NCBI RefSeq assembly: GCF_036785885.1
Contig: NC_092312.1
Span: 15,022,001-15,086,000 of the forward strand
DNA: 64,000 bases
Reading direction: 5' to 3'
Source: Coffea arabica
Lineage: Eukaryota; Streptophyta; Magnoliopsida; Gentianales; Rubiaceae
Below, one piece after another: positions 35,700 to 47,624 of this stretch. How positions within the stretch are numbered: position 1 is the first letter of the stretch; each line of letters opens with the position of its first letter. The translations under genes and the position numbers were made by a program. A model generated the notes under the pieces. That model was given only the letters and a program-made list of their open reading frames with translations, made no database searches and had not been told where the DNA came from.

Positions 35700-36480
35700 A
35701 TCCATAGGAGGAACAAAGTTCTCATACTGGTCCATCATCTTGGGCTGATGTAGTGAAAAGTGAAAACTACTAAGCTAAAGAATGGTTGACTTTTGTTGAA
35801 AGTTTTGGCTTCGGCGATGGTGACCTTCCAGAAACAAGCTGTGGTGATAGTTCTGCCTAAGAGGTGGTGGATGGGGTGAAGAAGTGGAAAACAGCTCTGG
35901 TGGGATTTGTTCTTGGGCATAACCCTCCATTTTCTGAGATGCAAAAAGTTGTCTCAACCACTTGGAAGGAATTTGGGAAAAATAACAAGTATGTTTTTTT
36001 GTGTTTAACTTTGAATCGGAGGGGTCTAAGATGAAGGTTCTCCTTGGCAATATTTCAACAAAATGCTTTACCTAAAGGAGTGGTCTCCTGAACTTGATTT
36101 CTCGACGGCAGAGATCAAGAAAGTACCTAGTTGGGACATCAAATTTCATTATTCAATGAGGATACCTTGAGCAAATTGGCTACCTTTGTAGGAATTCCTC
36201 TCTGCATAGATTAGCTTACTGCTTCTCAAGGCAGATTATTGCATGCAAGAGTATGTGTGGAAACTGACGCTTCTTCGACTCTGCCTAAGTCATTTCCCTT
36301 GATCAATGAATTTGGTCAACTGATTGTGCAAAGAGTAGAGAGTGAATCGGTTCCTGCTGTTCTGTGTGTAAACTGTGTAGCAAATTTGGCCATGTTCATA
36401 AATAGTGTGATATGAAACCCAAGAGTCACAAAGTTTGGGTGCCCAAGCTACCTAATACTACCGTGATTTCATCCTTCCAA
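35700..36480 (+). mobile_element. LINE ORF1 relic (DUF4283 plus zinc knuckle)
   Basis: Pieces in changing frames match the ORF1 protein of plant L1-type LINEs: ALVGFVLGHNPPFSEMQK near 35900, then WSPELDFSTAEIKKVP-like sequence near 36080, LATFVGIPLCID near 36175, HARVCVETDAS near 36240 and a zinc knuckle CKLCSKFGHVHK followed by a stop and CD near 36370. The block is interrupted by several stops and frame changes, so it is dead. The reverse transcriptase part (ORF2) is not seen. DUF4283 with a CX2CX4HX4C knuckle is the basis of the call. Confidence 0.7.
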
Positions 36481-36639
36481 GAATACAGCATTACATGGTT
36501 TTGGATTGTACAGACTTCCTTTTCATAAATTCCTGTCTCTACCTCCTCACATTGTCGCTATTTCATCTTGTCATCTTTTCTAGAGAAATTTCCATCTTGT
36601 CATCTATTTGAGCTTGCTTTACCACATCCTCAGGTATAT

Positions 36640-37220
36640 GATTTAGAGGGATCAGGATGTTATGACTGATCTTGATGCTTCAAACTGATGCCAATGACAA
36701 ATACTGGGGAGCAGTACTGTTAGAAGAAGATGACGGAGTCGGGAAACTATCAGGAAATTCGAAGAAGCATAACAACATTACCATTCTACATTCAAGAAGA
36801 TCCTTGCGTTAAAATATGGGATTAAAAGTTTTCTTTTTATCTCAGATCACATAATTTCCTTGTAGAAATGGGTATGAGCATCTTCCCAAAAATGCTTCAA
36901 TTTACGCAGAAAACAGTGCCCCATCTGCAGCTTCTCAGGTGGTCAAATTGGTTTTCACAGTGCACTTTTGACGTTAAGCACATCAAAGGAAAAGATAATA
37001 TGTGGTTGCTGATTTTTTCTCAAGACCTCCTCCACCAGTTCTTATGTTCTCCCATGCTTCAAGCTCAAACCCAGCACCTCAAATACTCACCAGGATTTTT
37101 ATCCTTGAATGTTCCATGGACAAGGGAAGAAATTACAAGACAAAGGACGTTTCATGAAATTGAAGTTTTCAGACATTATGGTGGTTCACTTTTGAGTTAC
37201 CCAAAAAAAAAATTAAAATA
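36640..37220 (+). mobile_element. Fossil of an endogenous caulimovirid-type element, RNase H region
   Basis: A remnant of the reverse transcriptase/RNase H end of a polyprotein. Recognisable short blocks are QTDANDKYWGAVLLEE near 36690 and RWSNWFSQ with VKHIKGKDN near 36930-36990, the pattern seen in plant pararetroviruses (Caulimoviridae). A Ty3-type LTR element is the alternative. Only this part remains, it carries several breaks, and no terminal repeats are visible. It abuts the LINE relic, so one of them may have landed in or beside the other. It looks old. Confidence 0.6.
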
Positions 37221-37376
37221 AGAAATGAAAAGGAAAAGAAATCTCCAAACGAGTAGTAGACATTGCGTTGGTTTTCCACATCGGAATATTTGTCGGCTTC
37301 TTTGTCATCTCAGCGCGTGTTGCAGCGCGTCTCAAGGCATAGTTTTTCCGCATCAACAGCTATTTGTTATTAAGAC

Positions 37377-38064
37377 TAGGGATGGCAACGGGCCGGAGTT
37401 GGGACGGGGGAGGGTTGCCGGAGTTGGGGCGGGGGACCCCTCCCCCGTCCCCCGCCCCGCTTCCCTCGTGGGGTTAATAAAATTTTATTATAATTAATTT
37501 TTAATAAATAATCAAGTACTAAAATATCAACACATCACCAAATTATTATTCATTGTAATTTTACAATTGAAACTCATAAAAACAATCAAACAGAAGTTAT
37601 TTGAATACAATCCAATATGATGAAATAAATATAACTAAAATAGTCAAATTTTCACTTTTAGTACAAATGCAATCACTAATTCATCATTGTGTTTGTGCTT
37701 TTTTTTGAGAAAAAAGTGTTATTCTATTAAGTGTAATTAGAAATTTATTATAAATGTATTAGTAAATTTAGTATAACTAATTAATAAATTCTATTAGTAG
37801 ACATGTATATATCAATTATATTACATAAACTAATATACATTTTATAATACATTTAACTAATAATATCATTATCATAAGTTTATAACTAATTAACTTACAT
37901 ATAATATATAATCATTTATATATATTTTTTTTTTTTTTGCGGGTGGCGTCCCCCGCCCCCTACCCCGTTTCTAAGCGGGGGGAAAAAATTCCCCCCGCCC
38001 CCGCCCCAACCCCCGCCCCGTGAGCCCCCCGCGAGGCCGGCACCTGCCCCCATTGTCATCCCTA
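37377..38064. mobile_element. hAT-type non-autonomous transposon with 8-bp target duplication
   Basis: Starts TAGGGATGGCAA and ends TTGTCATCCCTA, with GC-rich subterminal regions full of CGGGG/CCCCG runs in inverted orientation and an AT-rich core. It is flanked by the perfect 8-bp duplication ATTAAGAC (37369-37376 and 38065-38072). No transposase. The ends resemble those of the element at 10234-11139 (TAGAGGTGGCAA), so the two may use the same transposase type. Confidence 0.9.
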
Positions 38065-38209
38065 ATTAAGACACAACCACAGCAAAAATTCTTCCCACTT
38101 TTCACTTTACAGGGGAAAAAAGAAAAAGGAAAAAGCTTTCCTACAGAACCTACGCCGTCAGTTGATGAGTTATAAAGACCATACAAAAAAACCAACTAAT
38201 TACATTTGA

Positions 38210-38426
38210 GGGCTGTTTGGCTAATAAGTTTTCGATCAAGTTTATCTGCTATAAGTTTTTTAATAACTTTATCTATAATAATTTCAAAAATTTTTTAAAA
38301 ATTTTAAACTATATATTTCAAAATATTTTAAAATTTACATACTTCAAAAATTTTCCTACAACTTCTAAAGTAAGTTACAGTAAAATTTTAGATAAATATT
38401 CAAAAAGCTCATTTGCCAAATAGGGT
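38210..38426. mobile_element. MITE with GGCTGTTTGGCTAATAAG ends
   Basis: The left end GGGCTGTTTGGCTAATAAGTTTT and the right end AAAAAGCTCATTTGCCAAATAGGG are imperfect inverted repeats around an AT-rich core with ATTTCAAAA motifs. The target duplication is unclear. Confidence 0.55.
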
Positions 38427-39352
38427 TGAGTTGGCTAACTTATAAAATTCTTTACTTATGGGTAAATCTTTGGGTTAAATGCAAAAAACTTTCCTTGTGA
38501 TTTGGTGAATGTTCAACTTACATCTCTATGAGTTAGCAAACATCAATTTTAGCCTCTCATAGTAGTAAGTGATTAATTTTTTTTAAAATAGTTGGATATT
38601 GTAATGTTAGGTTGCATTCTTGTCAAATTATATGTTCCTTTTTATAATTTAAACAAACTTTTAAAGAAGGAAATGTATATTTCTTTTGTAGGGGACAATT
38701 TTCTTATTTCTCTACTAGCATAAATTTGGTTTATATGTAATTTAGTCAAACTACAAATTCGTTTAGTCATTTTGCTTAGGGGAGGAAAATATAATTGCTC
38801 CTTAAAAAAAATACCTTTCGCCAATCACATCCAATTTACCACCGTCAGCGTCCAAGTTGGCTCAATCCATCACCGACTAGGACTAGGCGCGTAACAGAAA
38901 AAGTCTTCCCAGTGAGCTGAATCTTCCCTTCACGCTCCTACCTTCGGAGGAGGACCTCGCGTGTTTTCCTCCTCACTCCTTCAGTCCTTTCCCATTTTTT
39001 GTCGGCGAAGTTTAACAAACACCAGAAACCATTCCACTTCAAAGTAGGTCGTTTCACTGATCCCTTGTTATATATTACTTTCTCTAGTTGTTTTACTATC
39101 CACAATATGCAGTTGTATCAGTAATGATGATCCAGAATTTATAAAAATAAAGGAAAAAACAGAAAAAACCACCTCAAAATCCTTCCCATACAGTAGCTGT
39201 TGCTTGTCAGATAAAAAAAGGTCTTTCAAAGTCAAACCATTTCTGGGTTTTTCCCTGCTTCCCCCATAGTTGTCGAAAATCCCATATTCAAATTGAAGTA
39301 CTAAAAGTCTTGAACTTTCAGGGCTTTGCACTGGGGCCTTAATTACCTAAAG
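38427..39352. other. Upstream region and leader of the ankyrin kinase gene
   Basis: A GC-richer stretch at 38830-39060 probably holds the promoter and transcription start; the remainder to 39352 may be a spliced leader. No clear TATA box was found. Exact junctions cannot be set. Confidence 0.35.
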
Positions 39353-39679
39353 TTCTTTTCTTGATAATTTCTTGAAGCTGAAATTTTACTCTATTGAGCT
39401 CTTGATAATTTTTCTTGATATTGGGATTGTGAGATTTTGGCATTTTAGTTTGTTGAGTTCTTGATATTTTTTTTATGATATACTAATTTTAGGAATTTTG
39501 TTTATAGATTTTTTATGCATCATTTTTCTTGCTATGGGGATTTTAGTTTGTTCACCTATTGATAATTTTTCTTGATATAGGGATTTTGGGGTTTCAGCTT
39601 ATTCAGGTGTTGATCATTTTTATTGAAATTGGAATATTTGAATTTTAGTTTATCGAGTTAGTGATCCACTTTCTTGAAA
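39353..39679 (+). repeat. Diverged ~75-bp tandem repeats in the leader of the ankyrin kinase gene
   Basis: Four to five units built on ATTTTAGTTTRTTGAG, then TTCTTGATAATTTTTCTTGATATTGGGATTTTG. The last unit runs directly into the start codon region (TTTAGTTTATCGAGTTAG, then CTTGAAAATGG), so the ATG sits in the place of the GATATTGGGAT part of the unit. This is either leader or a leader intron. Confidence 0.65.
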
Positions 39680-42600
39680 ATGGAGGCAAAAACGTCGGTG
39701 AGATTTACATTAGGAAGGCAATCATCACTTGCTTCAGAAAGGTGGAGTGATGAGTTGGAGAGGGAAGGTGATGATGATGAGGAGGATTATGAAGAAGAGG
39801 AATGGAACGGGGAGGATATTGATCCGGGGGTGAGGCTTATGTATGCTGCCAATGAGGGTGATTTGGATGGCATTAAGGAGCTTTTGGACTCCGGTGTCGA
39901 TGTAAATTTCCGGGATATTGATGACCGGACAGCATTACACGTTGCTGCTTGCCAGGGGTTTAGTAATGTTGTCAAGTTGTTGATTGAAAATGAGGCTCAA
40001 GTTGACCCCAAAGATCGGTGGGGCAGCACGGTATGCCATCAAATCCTGAACAGAACTAAGCCATATTTGTTTCATATTTTTATGGTTGTAATTGTCATGT
40101 GATGCTTTCATGTTGGATGGGTATATTGTTTGCATATATTACTATTTTTTTGGATATCTTAACTTGGTAACTGACATAAAAGACTTGGGTATACAAGCTA
40201 GCATTATCAGTGTGGAATAATTGCAGAAATGTCTCCTTGTTTGGATAGTAGCCCTCTAGTTATTTTCAATTATTCTATTTTTTTTCTGGAGTCATTTTGA
40301 ATTGTTTAGAACATTGATTCCTTTAGTTAGGCTTGCTAAATTTTTTATAATGACTGGAAAGAGTTGAATAAATATTGTGCATTTTGTGTTGATCTTGAAC
40401 AATGACTTACCATTACTACCAGTTGGTGCATGGAGTCCCTTGGAATTCAGAATGGAAAAAATGTAGTAAATATCTGTTCAAGTCAAGTAGTTGTATCAGT
40501 TGAAGCCAAATGTAGATTGCTAGTATTCCTTGGACAGAGTTGATTCTGTTTGTTTGCCATAAGAAATAATGGAGACAAAAAGTAATAATCCATAATCTGT
40601 CTGATGGTTGTGATGATGACATCTTCAAGTGTCTGATAGTATTCAAAATTTAATTTGCAAATGCTTCCTAACTGTGCTTCTGAGCATCGTGTTCATATGT
40701 TTCATACATAAGTTTATACCAGTGTATTATGCTGTACAAACTCTTTCTAGTTTGTATTTATGAGGCAGAAAAGGATTGATGCAATAGAAGAGAAGGGAAG
40801 AGGGATATAAATCATCGCACTATGTGTAGTACAGTTTTTGGAAGAATATCATTTAACTGTCCATCGTCTTTCTTCCTTTAAATTCTGTGTTTCACGTCGA
40901 CCTTAGTTTCAATGGCTAACTGAAAGCTTGAATCTTTCTCATTCACCTTGTATGTTTATCTTTTCACAACAATGACGTCTTGGTTTAACAGCCTCTTTCA
41001 GATGCTATTCATTACAAAAATCATGATGTGGTCAAACTATTGGAGAAGCATGGTGCAAAGCCTTTGGTATGTCATTTGATTTTCCAGTCCCTGCCCTCTA
41101 CTTTGGGTCTTTATAAGAGGATAAACTTAACTGATATCTGTACGTTTGGATTCTCCTTATTGGATACATTTATTTAGATGGCTCCCATGCATGTCAAAAA
41201 TTATCGTGAAATTCCTGAATATGAGATTGATCCTGAAGAACTTGATTTCACTTTTGGTGCTGAGATAAAGAAGGTAATAGATTACTCTTTGGTTTCATTT
41301 AGTGAATCCTTCATTCTTGTTTTACTTTCCCTTAAATATTCTGTATTATGTGATGCAAAATTGAATTCACAGTTATGCTATGTTATTAATCTGACCTATA
41401 ACTACTTTATCTACTTATAAAATGCTATTCTTCCATCCTTAGACTGAGTGGTTTTGGCCTTGTCAAGTTGAGGATATCAAGGAACTTGATTGAGGGCTTT
41501 GGCACAAGACCAGGACCAATTTGGGCACAAGACCAGGACCAATTTGACTTTACACATCTAATGTTTTGATTGATTCTCACTTTGTAACGTTAGTTTTATT
41601 TTGGAGAACTTTATAACTTGAAGTTAGCAAAAGGTCCCAATCACCTTAGTCGCCCACACTATTGATGAAAGTACAAAAACCTATACGTTTATATGCTATT
41701 TTTAGCAATTTTGAAGAACTGATGCCAATTTGATCCCTGAGAAGGAAGAGTGGCAATTTATGCATGCATTTGTTGTTCTAGTTTCATGGATAGTGTATGA
41801 AATGAGGGTAATTTGGGATTGTGTGCCCAAGATAAATGTCTGAGGTGTGGTGTGGCAGTAGTTAGTAACTTTGGGGCATCATTATACTTGTGTTTGTTCT
41901 ATTTCTGATTTTTTATGTATAGTTCTAGTGTTGATAGAACACTAGAGTTTGTTTTGATGTAATGGGAGGATATCCTCTATTCTAAAGCTTTCTTTGCAAA
42001 TTAATAGGAAAGTGTTATCATTTGCCAGAGAAAAACTTTAGGGCGTCGTGTGTTCAATTAAAAGTTTGAGCTGTAAAGTGAGAATGAAAGAAATATTAAG
42101 GATTCAGGTGGGATAATCCATTTTGTTAGGTTACTTTTATCTTGACATAAGATTACAACTTATAGGTACATGGGAAAAAAATTCATGTTTCAGTGGGATA
42201 AGTACAGCTTTCATCTGTGTTGGAGCAATCTGTAACTATGTTTCTTCCTAACCATTGTGAGAACATTATTTCGCTTTATAGTCTTCAGAAAAAAACTACA
42301 GAGTATGCAACAATTAATAAACTTTGCTTGAAGTTGTGATGTAAAGTGGCTCTATGACTTGAAAGTGTTCTTTTTTGTTATCTTTGTAATTACAAGATCT
42401 TTTATTCGTTGTTCTCGACTTAAATATTTTTGAACTCTTGAGGGGAAGGTTGATGGTGAGTCTGTGAGTTTTGGACTCATAAGGTTTATATGCTTTTTGG
42501 AGACTGTCAACTACTTATTAGTTTCAGATATAATATTGCAGTTTATCAGTATCATAAGATGGTATGTGTATGTTTAGGACTCTCAGATTGTGTGGCAGAG

Positions 42601-45600
42601 GAATCAGGAAGAAATGTAACTTTAATTATGCAAACTTGTCAGAAATAGAGACCTTCAATAGTTTCCAATAAGTATACATTGAAACTTATGTGTATTAAGC
42701 ATTTTTCAATACTTGGTAGAATGATATTGAACCATTTTGACAGATACTTTAAATAGCTGCTAAATGCTTGAAAGTTTGTTGCAAATGTTAGGGAACAACT
42801 TTCAAAGTAGCCTCCTGGCGAGGAACAAAAGTTGGAGTGAAAAAGTTTGGAGAGGAAGTCATCTCTGATGAAGATAAAGTGTGAGTTGTTTATGTTATAT
42901 TTTTGTTGTTTTTGATATTTTTCGTTTTATACAGTTGCATTTCTCTATAAATTGTATGAAATTTGTGAATGTTTAATACCTGTGCAGGCGGGCATTTAGA
43001 GATGAGCTTGCTTTGCTTCAGAAGTTAAGACATCCAAATTTGGTTCAGTTTCTTGGTGCTGTTACACAAAGCAGCCCCATGATGATAGTGACAGAATATC
43101 TTCCAAAGGTACTTTTGACCCCTGGAATACTTTCAAAATGAATGCAATTTGAAACCAGATTAGATACTTTTTTGCTCCTTCTCTGCCAATTTTTTTCTGT
43201 TTTTTTCATGGCCTAATAGCTTTCACAGTTTAAAGATTGACTTTACAAATTTTCTTGTTGCCAATACAGAATTACTGTTGCAAGGATGCTTCTTCTTTTT
43301 AGTAGGGAAGCTCAATTTTTATTAGAAAGGAGCTTCAATTCTTTTATGCATTACATTTTAATGAACATAAATTAGGTGGTCAGCTACATCTCGCAGCATT
43401 ATCCTGCTTATCAATTTATTTGGTACTTTATTGCAGTAATATGAGTTTCAGTGATCAGCATCTTGAGCGTACAGCAATTTAGTGTTCACAGGATAACAAA
43501 AATATGTAGAAAATGGATTTGCACAAGTTACTTGAGCATTTTGCTTGGTTATATTAATTATCCAATAATTGTCATTATTCTTCTCAAATGTCATGTTTAC
43601 AAATTGTTTTTCACTGTTTGTCTAGCATGGAAGAAGGTAGCATGTAGGTGGTGAGGATGATGGAGAGACACAATGTCAGCAACTTTTTCACTTCTAGATT
43701 TCTGTCCCTATCTCATTCATAGATGATATGGATTTTGTGAATAACATGATTTTCAACTTCCAAAACAATCCTATTTTTGGTATTATGTTGTGCTCTAATT
43801 CAGTGGCAGGAGGTTACCACAGTCCAAAAGTTAACTACAATGAAGAATAATTAGCTATCCATTGTTGAAGTTCAAGATGTCGCAATGATTGTTATCGCTG
43901 GGTGATATGGGTTTTGAAATAAACTGCACTGATAGATGTATTTAATCAATCCATTGTCATATATCAATGCATTGGGTTACGCTATCAATGCAGTTAATGT
44001 GGTTAATGTAATTTTCAATGCAGTTAACTCCATTCGCATAGTTAACCACATTAACGGCATTGTCACATATCAAATATGGATATCATAGATTACAGTAATG
44101 TTGTTCTTTAACTAGTCTTTTGAATATTTGCTGAAGAGATTTCAAATGTGGCAGATATTCATAATCTTATGGCATTATGAATATGTGACTAATGTTTAGA
44201 ATAGTTAGCTCGATATTGATCTCTGTGCACCTCCAGGGTGATCTGCGTTCATTGTTGGAGAAAAAAAGAGCCCTTAAACCTGCTATAGCTCTCAGATATG
44301 CATTGGATATTGCAAGGTATGTAATGTACTCTATCTTCTGTACATCAATGACATAATTCATATGATAATTAAATTTGCAATCAAATTTTGGATTGGCATC
44401 ATACATATGGTACATAATAGTAAATATGAATCTCGGATTGGTGTCTGTTGATGGATCTGGGGTTAGTAAATATGAATCTCAGATTGGTGTCTGTTGACGG
44501 ATCTGGTGTTAAGTAGTAATAAGCAGTAATTGCCATTGGAGATAGTGATCATGGTTATTTTCTTTCTTTTTTTTTTCCTATGTACTTTATAACATTATTC
44601 AGAGAGCTGCTTGTTATGCTTAATTGTTAGATCCTGGAAAGATTTTCCAATAATCTTTGCTCAAATGCCAATCAACTTTGTGCATGTAATTCAGCCAAAA
44701 TTTTGGCCGATAGAGTTGACTTTTTATTTATAACCTTTGAAGTGTGGAAGGATAGAAGCGTAGAAGCATCTGTATAATAGGACAAGCCCATAGGTATAAA
44801 TCATGTTGTGTGGAGAGATACTTTGGTTTTATTTTTTCACTGTTCGGACCGATAGAGTTGACTTTTTATTTATAACCTTTGAAGTGTGGAAGGATAGAAG
44901 CGTAGAAGCATCTGTATAATAGGACAAGCCCATAGGTATAAATCATGTTGTGTGGAGAGATACTTTGGTTTTATTTTTTCACTGTTCGGATTTTGTACTT
45001 CATGTTTGCTGGATTTATTGTTCTTGTACAAAAGTTCTTTCTTTATATCTACATGAAAGTCGCAAAGTTGATAGCTGTTGCTTGATTTGTTTGAGTAAGC
45101 TTTTTAATTTTGTTCAGGATATCAAAAGTTGTTATTGGTGAAAAAAGTGATAATTCTGATTTTGCAGCAGGATCTGAATACTTTCTTTTACCTTTGGCCT
45201 TGCAGAGGAATGAATTATTTACATGAAACTAGACCAGAAGCAATTATTCATCGACATCTGGAGCCTTCGTAAGATTCTCTTCCTCAAATTCTCAGTTTCA
45301 TATGCAAAAAAAAAATGCTGAACTTTGGACATCCAGACATTTGGCTAATTGGTTTGAATTTATTGTTTTCGTTGTGTACACGTAATATGACAGAAACATA
45401 TTGCGAGATGATTCTGGACATCTCAAAGTTGCAGACTTCGGAGTTACCAAGCTACTAAAAGTTGCCAAAAGGGTTAAAGAAGATAGGCCTCTATCATATC
45501 ATGAAGTTTCTTGTGAGTGCTGCTTTTTGGACTTTTGATGTCCTTCTCATAGATGCTCGCTTGCTACACGTTGAGAAAAGCACTAGATGAGAGTTTTTGG

Positions 45601-47624
45601 TAGTCTGTGTACTTTGAATTGATGAGCCACTAGACTGAATATAACTTGTTATTTATCTGCCCAGTAGGATGTAATATACATCTGGAGCATGCTTTCCATC
45701 CAAACAGCGTAGTTATCTGATTTTGATGACCTACATGATGAGCCCATTATTTAGTTAACTTTTTTTTTTTTTGGTTTTTTTACAGGCCGATATGAAGCAC
45801 CTGAGGTTTTCAGGGATGAAGAATATGATACCAAGGTGGACGTTTTTTCATTTGCTCTAATTTTACAAGAGGTAGTCTCATCCTTTGTTCTTGAACTTGA
45901 TTTGTTATTGAAAGGCTAGTTTGCTACATCCCGGTGTAAACTCTGCATAGCCACTCTTATCACCCAAAATATAGGTCTCATCCTTTGTTCTTGAGCTCAA
46001 TTTGTTTTTGAAGGGCTAATTTGCTACATACCTGTGTAAAGTCTGCATAACCACTCTTACAATTACCCAAATATAAACAGTCTGTTGATTCCTCTTCTAG
46101 CATGTCTTACTTTCCTTTTTGTCTGATGTCACTTTTTTTTTCCCCCCATCAAAATAAGTAATCTGTTTGAGAACTTTACAAACTACCTTTTGCTAACTAA
46201 TTTGAAGCACAATTTCTTTATCACTCCCATGGAGGACAAGTTGGTCAATTATTTGCACTATTTTATTGGGTTATCTGTGGTTCATTGACTCGGTAAGCTC
46301 TGACTATTTAGACAAATTTTCTTTGTCACAAACAGTCTCATAAATTAATCTTTGTGATGTTCTCTACCATAGATGATTGAAGGATGCCCACCATTTTATA
46401 CAAAGAAAGCAGGTGAAGTTCCTGATTTATATGCTGCGAAACAGCGTCCTCCTTTTAAAGCTCCAACGAAGTTTTATGCCCATGGAATAAAAGAGTAAGT
46501 TTTTGTTATCAAACATAAAACTTGTGCTAATAAGATAGTTCTCTCCTCAAATGATGCATGCAGCATTATTGGGTTGAAATGTTTTTGACTGTCTTCAGAT
46601 TCTCTGAATTGCAGTACGCTAAGCTTTTCTTTGTGTTCCTGGTATGCTTTGTCAGTGCCTTTGGTCTTCTTCACTGGCATTTATTCTTTATTTCCGCTCT
46701 GTGCAACCTTGAGCTGTGCCTAGAATATAGTTGGTGTGTTGCACCTAGTTGCTGAGATGTTATGTGATGCAATTGCACTGGGAAATATTTTGAGATATCG
46801 CGGGTGCAGTCATGCACCTTCGAGGTTTTCAAAAAACTCTAAACCTTTCTTTGTGCTCATTGTTAGATTATCTGAAATGTGAAAGAGATGTTATTATTAT
46901 TATCCCTGCAACTATAGAGAAATGCCAAAACCAAATATCCGGACAAAGTGTAATGTAATCTTCCTCGTTTTCTATCAAAAAGTGTTGTCCTTTTTTTCTT
47001 GGAACTTTTTTTGGTGAAAATTTTGTATCTCCTCACATGTGGACAAATAAATCATCTTCTGTTTCTTCCATGATGCAATTATATTTTTTTGCAGCAGATT
47101 GCATTGAATTATCTAGTAGCGGAAGTTTTATATTTCCAATTGTCTTTGTGCAGATTGATTGAGGAATGTTGGAGCCAAATTCCAGCAGATAGACCAACAT
47201 TTGAGCAAATAATTCATAAGCTGGAAATCATCTACAACAAATTTGGCCACCGAAGTCGTTGGAAGGTCAGGCTGTTCTTCAAATCTGTCTAGATGTCTGT
47301 TGTTTGTGTCTGCGTTACTGCATGTCTATACTTTTTTAATTTTGCATCCGTATTTTTTGAGCAAGTGGCTGTTAGGTGGTGTGCAGTGGGGTTTTGCAAT
47401 TTGATTTGCAAAAATCCGTTTCTAACCTCGAAAATGGCTGGAAACCTATCTACTTGTTAATAATATAGGATGCAGATGAGGTAGTCTTTCACTCATTCAT
47501 TGTGCTGATGATTGATAATGTGTGCCTAAATGTACAGGTCAGACCATTGAAATGTTTCCAGAGAGTGGAGGCCATGTGGAAGAAAGATTTAGATCCCTCT
47601 TCTCGATCTACCAGCAGCATTTAG
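39680..47624 (+). CDS. Ankyrin-repeat Raf-like kinase (integrin-linked kinase group, MAPKKK C1)
   Basis: Predicted 466-residue protein. Twelve exons: 39680-40030, 40992-41066, 41178-41273, 42792-42880, 42988-43108, 44237-44316, 45206-45268, 45394-45512, 45786-45871, 46373-46494, 47154-47265, 47538-47624; all GT-AG and in frame (1401 bases). An acidic N-terminus (EGDDDEEDYEEEEW) precedes ankyrin repeats (about residues 50-145, DDRTALHVAACQGFSNVVKLL), then the kinase domain. There is no glycine-rich loop, as usual in this group. The VAIK lysine is in VGVKKFGEE (about K191). The catalytic loop is HRHLEPSNIL: His replaces the catalytic Asp at residue 288. DFG is intact (D306), as is the APE (RYEAPEV). 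It ends RPLKCFQR plus a short tail. It resembles Arabidopsis At4g18950 from memory. The HRH change suggests weak or no catalysis. Introns are long and hold tandem duplications. Confidence 0.93.
44419..44510. repeat. 46-bp tandem duplication in kinase intron 6
   Basis: AGTAAATATGAATCTCRGATTGGTGTCTGTTGAYGGATCTGGKGTT occurs twice with a few changes, starting at 44419 and 44465. Confidence 0.85.
44707..44990. repeat. 142-bp tandem duplication in kinase intron 6
   Basis: The unit beginning CCGATAGAGTTGACTTTTTA and ending TTTCACTGTTCGGA occurs at 44707-44848 and 44849-44990, nearly identical. Recent tandem duplication within the same intron as the 46-bp repeat. Confidence 0.9.
45876..46075. repeat. 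~100-bp diverged tandem duplication starting at the exon 9 donor
   Basis: TCTCATCCTTTGTTCTTGA at 45876 recurs at 45976, and the next 80 bases match with changes (GGCTARTTTGCTACAT, TCTGCATARCCACTCTTA). The first copy begins four bases into the intron after exon 9. Confidence 0.8.
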
